A stretch of 64,000 bases of DNA from CAILUG01 sp038125665 (lineage in GTDB: Bacteria > Pseudomonadota > Gammaproteobacteria > Pseudomonadales > Pseudohongiellaceae). Below the pieces are notes generated by a model. That model ran no database searches. It saw nothing but the letters and a program-made list of their open reading frames with translations, and was not told where the DNA came from. The stretch spans positions 1-64,000 of the forward strand of contig JAYPEI010000005.1 of the NCBI GenBank assembly GCA_038125665.1, written 5' to 3'. Position 1 is the first letter of the stretch. Each line of letters begins with the position of its first letter. Below, one piece after another: positions 51,343-61,330 of this stretch. The position numbers were made by a program, and so were the translations under genes.

Positions 51343-52617
51343 TCAATAATCTATATTCATCAATGGAAGAGTAGCCAGTCGAGCATCAATTTTAGCTTCA
51401 ACAGTCTTATAAGCCTCGCTTTCAGTTGAGCTATAGAGCTCGATAAACTGTTGTTCGCTGAGGTACTCGGGTAGATCGCGAGCATCAAACATAAAAAGTG
51501 ATTCATCTTGTGAACTAGCTAAGAGTTCTTGTGCTAGTCTTGCTGAGGAATCATTTGTCAGTGCTACACGTGCGAACTCTGTTCCTACTCTGTCGGCAGC
51601 CAAATCCGTAAAACTAAAACCTGATCCCGTCTCAGCATCGTCTCGCTCCTTGAGTAGGCCAAGTGTATCGCTTAAAGAGGGGCTTAGGGAACTAGCTAAC
51701 AGTGCTGAACCTATAAAGTGCTCAGCAAAGTCACGACGACTATAGAGAGTGAACCGCCTTTCTGGACGCTTGTCGGTTTGAAGGCCGAGAATTTCCGGAT
51801 TAAGGCGTAATTGATGTAAAGCCAATGCAGTGAAAATTAATCGATTACTCTCTGCTGCCGGATGTCGACTTTTTATAGCTTGGGCCATAAGAGGGGTTAA
51901 TACTTTGGTAAGCCCAAGTGAACCTTTTCCGCTTTGGCTAGCCTCGATTTGCAACAAGTTGGCGAAATAATTCGCTAGTAGGTTGAACTGTGATTCAGAA
52001 AATAATAGCTTAAATCCTCTTGGACCTAGCTTCTGCATAAACCCAGCTGCTAAGTTATAGTGAAGCTCCAGCCCTGCAGGGAGAAAAGCGAAATCAGTCA
52101 AAGCACTTTGCAACATTTTGTAATCTTCGTTGTTTTTTAGTGCTACGCTGTTTGCTAAGCGCAGCAAATAATTAGCGACGTTAACTGAAATTGGTACTTT
52201 TCCTATTTTTAGTTTGTCTATGGCAAAGGTCTCGATGGTTTTAGTAAGCTTCAGTTGTATGTTGAGATATAGATTCAAAGGAAGGTTAGCAGTTACAAGC
52301 ACTTGTGCAGAGCCTTCGGCATAATCTATAGATGAGTAACCCCCTCGCCAGTGAGACAAACCATAGCCAATTGCCTGAGAGCTAGCTTGCGAGGAAAGCA
52401 GAATGGTTCCTTCTTGAGATTCATTATCTGCTAAGGGGAGAAGATCAACCAAGATTGTACGTGCTTCCCGTAAGCCTCTAGGGGTAAGCTTGCCACCTTC
52501 ACCAAGTAAAGGGTTTGTTTCAAAAGCAAGAGTGCAAAAAAAAGTCACTATTACGAAAATTAATAGAGATACTTTTTTTGCGATCTTGTTCAAGTAACAC
52601 CGATTAATGGCCGACAT
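51343..52617 (-). CDS. Exported protein of unknown function
   Basis: The predicted protein has 424 residues. An N-terminal hydrophobic segment (KKVSLLIFVIVTFFCTLAFE) should be a signal peptide or anchor. The rest is Ala/Leu-rich and mostly helical, with GLSHWRGGYSSIDYAEGSA, LTDFAFLPAGLELHYNLAAGF and FSFTDLAADRVGTEFAR as the most family-like stretches. I recognise the last from memory in other hypothetical proteins but know no function. No enzyme motif is visible. It lies 47 bp downstream of uvrA and may be in its transcript. Confidence 0.6.
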   Translation of the reverse strand: MSAINRCYLNKIAKKVSLLIFVIVTFFCTLAFETNPLLGEGGKLTPRGLREARTILVDLLPLADNESQEGTILLSSQASSQAIGYGLSHWRGGYSSIDYAEGSAQVLVTANLPLNLYLNIQLKLTKTIETFAIDKLKIGKVPISVNVANYLLRLANSVALKNNEDYKMLQSALTDFAFLPAGLELHYNLAAGFMQKLGPRGFKLLFSESQFNLLANYFANLLQIEASQSGKGSLGLTKVLTPLMAQAIKSRHPAAESNRLIFTALALHQLRLNPEILGLQTDKRPERRFTLYSRRDFAEHFIGSALLASSLSPSLSDTLGLLKERDDAETGSGFSFTDLAADRVGTEFARVALTNDSSARLAQELLASSQDESLFMFDARDLPEYLSEQQFIELYSSTESEAYKTVEAKIDARLATLPLMNIDY

Positions 52618-52664
52618 AGTTGTTCTTTTTCTACTATAGAATTAGCAAGATAGCTCTATCATAG

Positions 52665-55511
52665 CTAAGTCTTTATCCTCTTTTCCCCTTCCAGTAATGG
52701 TGCCAGAAAACGACCAGTATGCGAGGCACTTACCTTAGCCACTTGTTCCGGAGTGCCCTCAGCAATAATTTGCCCTCCGCCATCACCGCCTTCGGGACCC
52801 ATATCCACTAGCCAGTCAGCAGTTTTCACAACATCGAGGTTATGTTCAATAACAACAACCGTATTTCCTTCATCACGAAGGGTATGTAACACTTTTAGGA
52901 GAAGCTTGGTGTCATGAAAATGTAAGCCTGTTGTAGGTTCATCTAAAATATATAGAGTTTGCCCGGTATCTCGCTTTGAAAGTTCTCGTGATAATTTAAC
53001 ACGTTGTGCTTCACCACCAGATAGTGTTGTGGCGCTTTGGCCGAGTCGTATATAGGAAAGACCCACATCAATAAGCGTTTGTAACTTACGTGCTATCGAA
53101 GGCACTGCTTCAAAGAATTCACGAGCATCCTCTATTGTCATATCTAGTACTTCATAGATATTTTTTCCTTTATATCTGACTTCTAAAGTCTCACGGTTAT
53201 AGCGCTTACCTTGGCATACATCACAGCGAACATAAACATCTGGGAGGAAATGCATTTCTACTTTGACAACGCCATCTCCCTGACATGCCTCACAACGTCC
53301 TCCTTTCACATTAAAACTGAATCTACCCGGCTGATAGCCGCGTGTACGTGATTCTTGTGTTTGTGCGAAAAGTTCGCGTACGGGAGTAAAGATTCCTGTA
53401 TAAGTCGCGGGATTGGAGCGGGGAGTTCGACCAATAGGGCTTTGGTCGATATCAACAACTTTATCGATGAATTTGAGTCCTTCTATACCTAGATATGGCG
53501 AAGCTTCTAGAGTGGTGGCACCGTTCAATGCTGTAGCAGTAATTGGATAAAGAGTGTTGTTAATGAGTGTCGATTTTCCCGACCCTGAGACACCCGTAAC
53601 GCAAGTCATCAAGCCTAAGGGGATATTTAGGGTGACATTTTTTAGATTATTACCTGAAGCTCCTAGAAGGATTAGCTGCTTTTCAGGATCGGGTTTATGC
53701 CTCTCTTTCGGTATTTCAATAACCTCTATGCCACTCAGATACTTTCCAGTCAGGGAGTCTTTATTAGCTTGAATCTGCTTTGGTGTGCCTTGTGCCACGA
53801 TTCTACCGCCGTGGACTCCAGCGCCAGGTCCAATATCAATAACATGGTCTGCACTACGTATTGCATCTTCATCATGTTCAACCACGATAACTGTGTTACC
53901 TAAATCTCGTAAGTGTTTCAGGGTATTAAGTAATCTTTCGTTGTCACGTTGATGCAAGCCTATAGAGGGCTCATCCAAAATATACATGACACCCACTAGA
54001 CCTGCGCCAATTTGTGAAGCGAGACGGATACGTTGTGCTTCGCCCCCCGAAAGAGTTTCAGCACTTCTACTTAGAGTTAAATAGTTTAGTCCTACATCCA
54101 CTAGAAACCCTAGTCTTTCACGAATTTCTTTAAGAATTTTTTCAGCAATTCGCTCTTTGCTACCAGTAAAGCTCAGCTTTTCAAAATACTGACAAGCAGC
54201 TCCTATGGTGAGGGTAGTCAGCTGAGGTAAGTTTTTTTTGTCAATTAAGACGAAACGAGAATCGCGAGTTAGACGGCTTCCTTCACACTCAGGGCAAGGT
54301 TGGGTACTGAGAAATCTAGAGAGATCCTCACGGACATTCACGGAATCTGTTTCCCGAAAACGACGTTCCATGTTTGGCAAGATGCCTTCAAAAGATGCGT
54401 TACGCTTAATTCTATCCCCACGTTCGTTACTATAAACAAATGTTAGAGTTTCTTTGCCACTACCCCGCAAAATAATCTCCTTATGCTTATTGGCGAGCTT
54501 CTTCCAGGGCTTATCAATGGAAAAATTATAGTGTTCTGCTAGAGAGGTGAGCATGTTGAAGTACCAGATATTGCGACGATCCCAGCCTCTTATGGCACCT
54601 TCAGCTAAAGATAATGAATCGTCAACAATGACTCTTTTTTCATCAAAATATTGCTTCACACCAAGTCCATCACACCCGTGACACGCACCAGCGGGATTGT
54701 TAAAAGAGAACATCCTTGGCTCAAGACTAGCAATAGAGTGGCCACAAGTCGGACATGCAAATTTGGATGAGAAAGTAAGCTCAGTGCAAGCCCCTTCCTC
54801 CATTGGAGCAATGACAGCAACCCCGCCACTAAGTTGTAACGCCGTTTCAAAGGATTCCGCCAGGCGTTGCTGTATATCTGGCTTTACTTTGAATCGGTCT
54901 ACCACAGCTTCAATGGTGTGCTTACGATTCTTCACTAAATTTGGGGGGTAATCCAGTTCAGTCATTAGCCCATCTACCCTGGCACGGATAAAGCCTTGTG
55001 TTTTTAGATCATGGAAAACATGTACATGTTCTCCCTTGCGTTCACTGACCACCGGAGCAAGAAGCATCAAGGCTGTTCCTTCTTTCAGAGCCATGACTTG
55101 GTCAACCATTTGACTAACTGTTTGTGCTGATAGCTTGATATTGTGAACAGGGCAGTGAGGGTCTCCAACACGAGCGAATAAAAGACGTAGGTAGTCGTAA
55201 ATTTCAGTGATGGTACCAACGGTAGAGCGTGGGTTATGAGAAGTGGACTTTTGTTCAATGGAAATTGCAGGGGATAACCCGGAAATTTGATCTACATCGG
55301 GTTTGTCCATCATGCTCAGAAACTGGCGCGCGTAGGTGGACAAAGATTCCACGTAACGACGTTGTCCCTCTGCATAAAGAGTGTCAAATGCGAGAGATGA
55401 TTTTCCAGATCCACTGAGACCGGTGACTACAACCAGCTTATCTCTTGGGATAGTGATTTCAATGTTTTTCAGGTTATGGGTGCGCGCCCCTTGTACGACA
55501 ATGTTATCCAT
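52665..55511 (-). CDS. uvrA: Excinuclease ABC subunit A (UvrA)
   Basis: The 948-residue ATPase recognises DNA damage in nucleotide excision repair. Two ABC modules have Walker A motifs GLSGSGKSS and GVSGSGKST and signatures LSGGEAQRIRLA and LSGGEAQRVKLS. Two zinc fingers are present (CPTCG...CHGC and CEAC...CDVC). Length is normal. It is divergent from ssb, as in E. coli, but no LexA box is visible in the gap. Confidence 0.98.
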   Translation of the reverse strand: MDNIVVQGARTHNLKNIEITIPRDKLVVVTGLSGSGKSSLAFDTLYAEGQRRYVESLSTYARQFLSMMDKPDVDQISGLSPAISIEQKSTSHNPRSTVGTITEIYDYLRLLFARVGDPHCPVHNIKLSAQTVSQMVDQVMALKEGTALMLLAPVVSERKGEHVHVFHDLKTQGFIRARVDGLMTELDYPPNLVKNRKHTIEAVVDRFKVKPDIQQRLAESFETALQLSGGVAVIAPMEEGACTELTFSSKFACPTCGHSIASLEPRMFSFNNPAGACHGCDGLGVKQYFDEKRVIVDDSLSLAEGAIRGWDRRNIWYFNMLTSLAEHYNFSIDKPWKKLANKHKEIILRGSGKETLTFVYSNERGDRIKRNASFEGILPNMERRFRETDSVNVREDLSRFLSTQPCPECEGSRLTRDSRFVLIDKKNLPQLTTLTIGAACQYFEKLSFTGSKERIAEKILKEIRERLGFLVDVGLNYLTLSRSAETLSGGEAQRIRLASQIGAGLVGVMYILDEPSIGLHQRDNERLLNTLKHLRDLGNTVIVVEHDEDAIRSADHVIDIGPGAGVHGGRIVAQGTPKQIQANKDSLTGKYLSGIEVIEIPKERHKPDPEKQLILLGASGNNLKNVTLNIPLGLMTCVTGVSGSGKSTLINNTLYPITATALNGATTLEASPYLGIEGLKFIDKVVDIDQSPIGRTPRSNPATYTGIFTPVRELFAQTQESRTRGYQPGRFSFNVKGGRCEACQGDGVVKVEMHFLPDVYVRCDVCQGKRYNRETLEVRYKGKNIYEVLDMTIEDAREFFEAVPSIARKLQTLIDVGLSYIRLGQSATTLSGGEAQRVKLSRELSKRDTGQTLYILDEPTTGLHFHDTKLLLKVLHTLRDEGNTVVVIEHNLDVVKTADWLVDMGPEGGDGGGQIIAEGTPEQVAKVSASHTGRFLAPLLEGEKRIKT

Positions 55512-55734
55512 TGGGTATTCGCCTAGGCAGACTAAACTGCAACTTCTACTGAACTTAAGAAAAAACGATCAAGTATACCCCATTCACGTAAGTAATACCC
55601 ACTAGCCTAACTAGGACATGTACGAAGAAAGGCTTTATTTAGATGGCGCCTTAGAGGAACGCAAAGAACAAAAAAAGTGCTACACTTATCTGAGTAACTG
55701 AAAATCAAAAAGTTAATTCAGAACGGAGGTCACA

Positions 55735-56187
55735 GTGGCGAGTAGAGGTATAAACAAAGTCATTCTTGTAGGGAATGTCGGTCAAGATCCTGAAACACGC
55801 TACATGCCGAATGGTGGGGCAGTGACGAATTTAAGTCTAGCTACCAGCGAGACTTGGAAAGATAAAAACTCGGGCGAACAACAAGAGCGTACTGAGTGGC
55901 ATCGAGTGGTTTTCTACCAAAGGTTGGCAGAAATTGCAGCAGAATACGTACATAAAGGCTCCAAGTTATATATTGAAGGGAGTCTTCGCACACGTTCTTG
56001 GGAACAAGATGGCGTCAAACGCTATGCTACTGAAATCATAGCCAACGAGATGCAGATGTTGGATAGTCGTGGGGATAATCGCGGGGATGGTGGATTTGCC
56101 CCACGCCAAGAACAACCCCGTCAGACTAATTCGCAACCACCGGCGACAGGTGGCATGGATTCCTTTGATGATGATATTCCTTTCTGA
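55735..56187 (+). CDS. ssb: Single-stranded DNA-binding protein SSB
   Basis: The 150-residue protein coats single-stranded DNA in replication and repair. The OB fold begins GINKVILVGNVGQDPETRYMP, and the tail ends in DSFDDDIPF, the tip that recruits partner enzymes. The linker is short and Gln/Gly-rich. GTG 55735 has GGAGG 6 nt upstream. It is divergent from uvrA. Confidence 0.98.
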   Translation: MASRGINKVILVGNVGQDPETRYMPNGGAVTNLSLATSETWKDKNSGEQQERTEWHRVVFYQRLAEIAAEYVHKGSKLYIEGSLRTRSWEQDGVKRYATEIIANEMQMLDSRGDNRGDGGFAPRQEQPRQTNSQPPATGGMDSFDDDIPF

Positions 56188-56199
56188 GTAGAGTAACCC

Positions 56200-57189
56200 T
56201 TGAAAGTTCTCGTTTTAGGTGCAAACAGTCAGCTTGGACAGGCTGTTTGTAACCAACTTAAAGCTGCTGGTGTCGATTACCAAGCAAAGATGCTTCATAG
56301 TGTTTCTTTGCACAAAAAGTCAGAAATTATTAAAGTTTGTTCGACGTATGAACCTACAGTAGTGATGAATGTTGCTACATTTGGAAATATAGAAAGCGTA
56401 GAGAAAGATCCAAAAGCTGCTGAACTGTGTGAACTGGTGAATAGCATAGGCGTGCAATGCCTTGCAGAAGTTTGTTTGAGTTTGGAACTTCCGTTAATTC
56501 ATCATTCGTCGGCTTATGTATTTGATGGGAGTAAGTCACACCCTTACAAAGAAGAGGACTCTCCTAATCCTCAAAATTACTATGGACGCCAGAAATGGTA
56601 CGGTGAGAGGGCTATTAGAGAATTAGTCCCACGGCATATCATCTTGCGGACTGAATGGCTATTCTCACACCAACGTCCAGATTACTTTTTTAATTTTATA
56701 GATTTAGTAAAAAGCTCTAATTCCAGGCTTACGGTTAGCCGACAACGTTTCTCACCAACACCAGTTGATGATGCAGCTAGAGTCTTATTGGCAATAGCTC
56801 AGCAAATTGATTGTGAAGCTCAGGCTTGGGGTACATACCACTACGCCTCCTTGCAGCCTAGCACACAATCGGTTTTTCTCATGAATTTTATGCAAGATGC
56901 CGCACTTTATGACACAACTTTAGCGGAAAGAATTCAAAATCTCAGTTTTATTGAACGTCCAGTGGAGCGTCCTTATATTACAAATAGTACTCTTCATGCT
57001 CAAAAAATTTTCGACACCTTTGGTATTAAGCCTCGCTCTAGACAAGCCGAAATTAATGCAGTTATTCAGCGTTGTTTTAATCTTATAAAGGCGCCTGAAC
57101 TTCCTTTTTCACCAACGCCTGACAAGGGCGACCTCGCGGATCGTGAAGAAGATCTCCATCCCGCTCCTCAAGTGAAAAAAAGAACTTAG
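56200..57189 (+). CDS. NAD-dependent epimerase/RmlD-like reductase
   Basis: The 329-residue protein resembles dTDP-4-dehydrorhamnose reductase (RmlD) and related extended SDRs. The nucleotide loop is VLVLGANSQLGQAV, the active site is Ser-x-Tyr...Tyr-x3-Lys (HHSSAYVFDGS, then YYGRQKWYGE), and TEWLFSHQRPDYFFNFI matches RmlD. No sugar-nucleotide operon is nearby, so the substrate is open. The C-terminal 30 residues are charged and Pro-rich, likely disordered. It starts (TTG) 12 bp after ssb and may be co-transcribed. Confidence 0.8.
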   Translation: MKVLVLGANSQLGQAVCNQLKAAGVDYQAKMLHSVSLHKKSEIIKVCSTYEPTVVMNVATFGNIESVEKDPKAAELCELVNSIGVQCLAEVCLSLELPLIHHSSAYVFDGSKSHPYKEEDSPNPQNYYGRQKWYGERAIRELVPRHIILRTEWLFSHQRPDYFFNFIDLVKSSNSRLTVSRQRFSPTPVDDAARVLLAIAQQIDCEAQAWGTYHYASLQPSTQSVFLMNFMQDAALYDTTLAERIQNLSFIERPVERPYITNSTLHAQKIFDTFGIKPRSRQAEINAVIQRCFNLIKAPELPFSPTPDKGDLADREEDLHPAPQVKKRT

Positions 57190-57208
57190 AGAACGGAACA
57201 AGATCATA

Positions 57209-57994
57209 TTAAAAAAGATTCCACGCTATCCATAAAAGCCGAAAAGAAAATATCGTAACTGCAGCTTTTAACAAGGCACGAAATAACTTTTCTGGGAGAC
57301 GGTGAAGAGTTCGGGTTCCAAGAGTAGTCCCTATAATTCCTGCTATCCAGCACAGGCCTATTAGACTTATGTATGGGCCGTAATTAAATCCTTCATAAAG
57401 GTAGGCTGCAGACTTAAAAATAGCCATGAATAGCAGGCTACCTGCAATGATGGCGACAATATTCTGTCTAGGAAAGCTGGAGTTTGCCATCAGGGTTTGC
57501 ATCAGTCCACCTGCTCCAGAAATAGTAGAAAATAGTGTATGAAAAATGCCTATCCAGAACCAAGGCTTTGGCACTGAGTTAGCCATAGTATTCATGCCAC
57601 TAGTTCTTGGCATCCATGTCATCCAAAACATGACACAGCCAAGAATCAGTGCTATCCAAGCCTCTGACAATTCGAAATAAATTTTACTTCCTAGAAAGGC
57701 TCCAATAATGGAACCGGGGATAAAAGGAAGTGTGATGCTCCAGACCATGTACTGACGAAATTGCCAGGCTCTAGCTAGTTGTCCTGCCAGGATAAGAACT
57801 CCATTCAGAGGAATAACAACCGAAAGGGGTAATAGCAGTGAGGTGGTTGAAAGAATCAGTAGACCGCCGCCAAGGCCTGCAACCGTAGATATGTATGCGC
57901 CTGAAAAGCATATAGCAGGAATAATCAGGTTTAGCTGATTAAATTCTTCTTGTTGCTCAAGGATACTAGAAAAAAAAGTGGTAAGTTCAGTCAA
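57209..57994 (-). CDS. TauE/SafE-family membrane permease
   Basis: The 261-residue protein has seven or eight hydrophobic helices and the family's Gly-rich start (STVAGLGGGLLILSTTSLLLPL) and second repeat (STISGAGGLMQTLMANS). TauE/SafE proteins export sulfite or sulfoacetate in some bacteria; substrate here is unknown. It is convergent with the RmlD-like gene and divergent from moeA. Confidence 0.82.
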   Translation of the reverse strand: MTELTTFFSSILEQQEEFNQLNLIIPAICFSGAYISTVAGLGGGLLILSTTSLLLPLSVVIPLNGVLILAGQLARAWQFRQYMVWSITLPFIPGSIIGAFLGSKIYFELSEAWIALILGCVMFWMTWMPRTSGMNTMANSVPKPWFWIGIFHTLFSTISGAGGLMQTLMANSSFPRQNIVAIIAGSLLFMAIFKSAAYLYEGFNYGPYISLIGLCWIAGIIGTTLGTRTLHRLPEKLFRALLKAAVTIFSFRLLWIAWNLF

Positions 57995-58050
57995 AGGAAA
58001 TCCAACTACTGGTGAGTTTAGTTCATTATATCTGTATCATGATGTTTATG

Positions 58051-59244
58051 ATGAGATCTTTAACTCCAGTTAATCTAGCTTTGACGGATTTGTTGTCGCA
58101 GCTCAACACTATGGCTGTGGCGCACAGTGTCCCAATTGCGCAAGCACTTGGTTGCGTGTTAGCAAAAACTATAGTTGCAGAGTACGATGTTCCAGCCTTT
58201 CCTAATTCGGCAATGGACGGCTATGCTCTTTGCTTAGGAAATTTAGCACAACATTCAGGGCTCATAGTAAGCCAAACAGTTGCGGCTGGACATCCTGGCG
58301 AAAAGCTCGAGCAAGGCACTTGTGCACGGATTTTTACTGGCGCCCCGATTCCAGATGGAGCCGATGCGGTTGTCATGCAAGAGAATGTCACAGTAACAGA
58401 CTCCGGTGTCCAGATAAACCAACTGCCCAAGCTAGGAGAAAATATCCGTTTACAGGGACATGATATTAAAAAGGGAGCTATTCTGCTGGAAGCTGGGCGT
58501 AGGCTTCAACCCCAGGACTTAGGTTTGCTGGCTGCTCAGGGCTTCACTGAGGTGTCAGTCCTAAAACCTTTAACTGTTGCCTTACTGAATACAGGTGATG
58601 AAGTTGTTATGCCGGGTCAGGCGTTGGCTCCTGGACATGTGTATGACTCTAATAGTTTCGTGCTGGAGGCTCTTTTGGAGCGTCTAGGGGTTCAGGTGAT
58701 TCGTCGTGGTATAGTCGCTGATACCTTACATGACACCCAAGCTGCAATTAAAGAGGCAGCACAGGTAGCTGACTGTTTGATTACTACAGGAGGTGTGTCT
58801 GTTGGTGAAGCAGATAATGTACGTCCAGCTGTCGAGAGTATGGGTAATTTATCTATATGGAAGTTGGCGATTAAGCCTGGCAAGCCTTTTAGCTTTGGTC
58901 ATGTGCTGGGAATACCTTTTTTTGGCTTACCTGGAAACCCGGTCGCTGTCTTTGTTACCTTCGTGATTTTAGTTAGGCCAGCACTGCTGAAGATGCAAGG
59001 GGCAAAAGTATTAGAACTACCTCATTATCGTTTGCCAATCGGTGTCAATGTGAAGCATGCTGGTACAAGGGATGAATATCTTCGCGTTCGTCTTATTGAG
59101 GGCGTGCTTCAACCTTTTAGGGATCAGGGCTCAAGTCTCTTAAGTTCATTGTCATGGGCTGATGGGTTGGCAATAATCCCTGCGATGACTACCCCCAAAG
59201 TCGGAGACAAAGTTGATTTTATTCCTTTCACAGGAGTGTATTAA
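58051..59244 (+). CDS. moeA: Molybdopterin molybdenumtransferase MoeA
   Basis: The protein of about 397 residues inserts molybdate into adenylylated molybdopterin. Motifs are PAFPNSAMDGYAL, the IFTGAPIPDGADAVVMQE stretch, and the MPT-binding loop TTGGVSVGEADNV with KPGKPFSFG. Several ATG codons lie close together (58039-58051); 58051 gives an N-terminus like E. coli MoeA. Other Mo-cofactor genes are not in the window. Its stop overlaps the next start (TAATG). Confidence 0.94.
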   Translation: MRSLTPVNLALTDLLSQLNTMAVAHSVPIAQALGCVLAKTIVAEYDVPAFPNSAMDGYALCLGNLAQHSGLIVSQTVAAGHPGEKLEQGTCARIFTGAPIPDGADAVVMQENVTVTDSGVQINQLPKLGENIRLQGHDIKKGAILLEAGRRLQPQDLGLLAAQGFTEVSVLKPLTVALLNTGDEVVMPGQALAPGHVYDSNSFVLEALLERLGVQVIRRGIVADTLHDTQAAIKEAAQVADCLITTGGVSVGEADNVRPAVESMGNLSIWKLAIKPGKPFSFGHVLGIPFFGLPGNPVAVFVTFVILVRPALLKMQGAKVLELPHYRLPIGVNVKHAGTRDEYLRVRLIEGVLQPFRDQGSSLLSSLSWADGLAIIPAMTTPKVGDKVDFIPFTGVY

Positions 59245-59984
59245 TGCGCACAGTATGCTCTTTGAATTGGGTAGCAGTCATAGTCCTGATGATATTACTT
59301 GAGGGTTGTCAGACGACTTCCGAGCAAACAATTTACAAGAGCAGTCAATCTATAGTGGTACAAAACCAAGTGAATCCAGCCCTTAGTGGTTATGAGGCTC
59401 AATTAGCAAGACAGCGAATTTTGGCAGACATTCTTTTCGCAGCAGCTAATGCTTTTGATGATAATCGTCTCATGTCTCCAGCTGGAGATAATGCAATGGA
59501 ATATTACCAACAGGTACTTGAACTAGATTCCTCAAATTCGGTGGCTCAGGAAGGAGTTCTTGATATAGTGCGTCGGTATATAGCATTAGCGGAACAAGAT
59601 ATCAACACAGGTAATTTTTCTGGAGCACGCAATTTTCTAGCAAGAGCGAAACAAATTGGTGAATTAAGCGGAGAGATCGAAAAAACTATCTTAGAGCTGC
59701 ATCAAGCGGAACGGAATCAAATTACGAGTTTCAAGCTGGACAAACGCTCAGTAGCTGAGGAGAGTCTGGCTGTTATGGTTCAGTTGGCGAATATTGCAGC
59801 TCAGATTCAACAGCAGGAAGCCACTTTTCTGATTAAAGCGCCTACAGATACGCAAGGACGATGGATGTATAAAGTCATGCGAGAGTCTTTAGGTGGGTAC
59901 AGACTTCGTGGAAATATTGAAATCGATGAAGAACCAAGTGTGACTTTAATGTCAACAAACTATGGTTTATCTCAAACTGAATAA
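59244..59984 (+). CDS. Putative lipoprotein with TPR-like repeats
   Basis: The 246-residue protein has a signal segment ending in lipobox LLEGC. Its middle is helical with TPR-like spacing (YYQQVLELDSSNSVAQEGVL, then ALAEQDINTGNFSGARNFLARAKQI). The C-terminus is Gln-rich, then beta-like. It may be an outer-membrane scaffold; no specific role can be assigned. It is translationally coupled to moeA. Confidence 0.6.
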   Translation: MRTVCSLNWVAVIVLMILLEGCQTTSEQTIYKSSQSIVVQNQVNPALSGYEAQLARQRILADILFAAANAFDDNRLMSPAGDNAMEYYQQVLELDSSNSVAQEGVLDIVRRYIALAEQDINTGNFSGARNFLARAKQIGELSGEIEKTILELHQAERNQITSFKLDKRSVAEESLAVMVQLANIAAQIQQQEATFLIKAPTDTQGRWMYKVMRESLGGYRLRGNIEIDEEPSVTLMSTNYGLSQTE

Positions 59985-60022
59985 CTGTCATCAATTATAT
60001 TATAAAGAATAAGAGTCGCATC

Positions 60023-60478
60023 ATGAAAGTCACAAAGTTTCTGTTTATTAGTATGTACATGTCGCTGACTACTTTACTCAATGCAGCTCCGAAGCTGGAA
60101 ATAAAAGATCCCTATGTAAGAGGTATGCCACCCGGAGCCCCAAATACAGCAGCTTATTTTGAACTGACCAATAAAGGAACCACTCCCTTAGTATTAGTCG
60201 GGGCTCATACTGAGGTAGCGAGAAAAGTTGAACTACATGATACAGTCATGGATGATCAAATGATGAGTATGAAAGCGGTTCCAAAACTAACTCTAGGGCC
60301 TGGCGAGACAAAAAAATTAGAAAGTGGTGGATTACATTTGATGCTGTTGCAAGTGCAATCACTGGATGAAAATACAGAGATCCTGATTGAATTAGAATTT
60401 GATGATGGTATCAGTATACCTATTATTTTTCCGGTTAGAAGTGTAAAGAAAGAAACACAGAGAAATGAGCATAGATAG
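60023..60478 (+). CDS. PCu(A)C-type periplasmic copper chaperone
   Basis: The 151-residue protein binds Cu(I) in the periplasm for cytochrome oxidase assembly. A signal peptide ends at about LNAAPK. The copper motif H-x-x-(10)-M...H-x-M is present: ELHDTVMDDQMMSMK and GGLHLMLL. No oxidase gene is in view. It is followed by an SDR gene after 17 bp. Confidence 0.9.
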   Translation: MKVTKFLFISMYMSLTTLLNAAPKLEIKDPYVRGMPPGAPNTAAYFELTNKGTTPLVLVGAHTEVARKVELHDTVMDDQMMSMKAVPKLTLGPGETKKLESGGLHLMLLQVQSLDENTEILIELEFDDGISIPIIFPVRSVKKETQRNEHR

Positions 60479-60495
60479 AAGTTTAAGGAGTTAGC

Positions 60496-61263
60496 ATGTC
60501 AAAAGCTAAAGTTGCGATTATCACTGGGGCCAGTTCTGGTATAGGTTTTGCCTGCTCCAAGGCATTGTTAATGGCTGGATGGAACACAGTAATGCTTGCT
60601 CGACATACAGAGTCTATGCAAGCTCTCTCTAATGAATTGGTGTCAGAATTTAGTATCCAAGGTAATCAATGTTTCGTCCAGGCATGCGATGTCAGAGACG
60701 CGTCAAGTGTAAAAGCTGCCTTTAGTGCAGTGGTTGAGAAGTTTGGTCGAATTGATCTATTGTTTAACAATGCAGGAATGACTGGTCCTTTGGGCTCTAT
60801 TGATGAAGTTTCTCTAGAGGGTTGGGAGCAAACTTTAGATGTAAATCTTCGAGGAGCTTTTCATTGTGCTCAAGCTGCATTCTCCCAAATGAGAAATCAG
60901 CAACCCCAAGGTGGTAGGATTATTAATAATGGTTCTATCGCAGGACAAACTCCTCGGCCACATATGACACCTTATGCAATTACCAAGCATGCAATTAATG
61001 GTCTGACAAAGTGCTTATCTTTAGATGGTCGTCCATTTGGTATCGTGTGTGGGCAGATAGATATTGGTAACGTTAAGACAGCTATGTCACAGACTTTCAC
61101 ACAAGGCATGCTCCAAGCTAATGGGACGCGAGCCCCTGAACCTCTTTTCGAACTTGATGATGTAGTGAAGTCCTTTATGTTAATGGCTGAACTCCCGTTA
61201 GAAGCAAATATTCAGAATATGACTATCATGGCAAGTAAAATGCCTTTCGTAGGACGAGGGTAA
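60496..61263 (+). CDS. Short-chain dehydrogenase/reductase (SDR)
   Basis: The 255-residue classical SDR should oxidise or reduce a carbonyl/alcohol with NAD(P). The cofactor loop is ITGASSGIG, the NNAG motif is present, and the active site is Ser in NNGSIAGQ with Tyr-x3-Lys in PYAITKHAING. AAGGAG lies upstream. Substrate unknown. Confidence 0.9.
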   Translation: MSKAKVAIITGASSGIGFACSKALLMAGWNTVMLARHTESMQALSNELVSEFSIQGNQCFVQACDVRDASSVKAAFSAVVEKFGRIDLLFNNAGMTGPLGSIDEVSLEGWEQTLDVNLRGAFHCAQAAFSQMRNQQPQGGRIINNGSIAGQTPRPHMTPYAITKHAINGLTKCLSLDGRPFGIVCGQIDIGNVKTAMSQTFTQGMLQANGTRAPEPLFELDDVVKSFMLMAELPLEANIQNMTIMASKMPFVGRG

Positions 61264-61330
61264 CCATAATTTTTGCAAGTTTATTGTGCTTACTTAGTAA
61301 AGGAAATCTTTTCTCTAGGAATGTTAGGCT

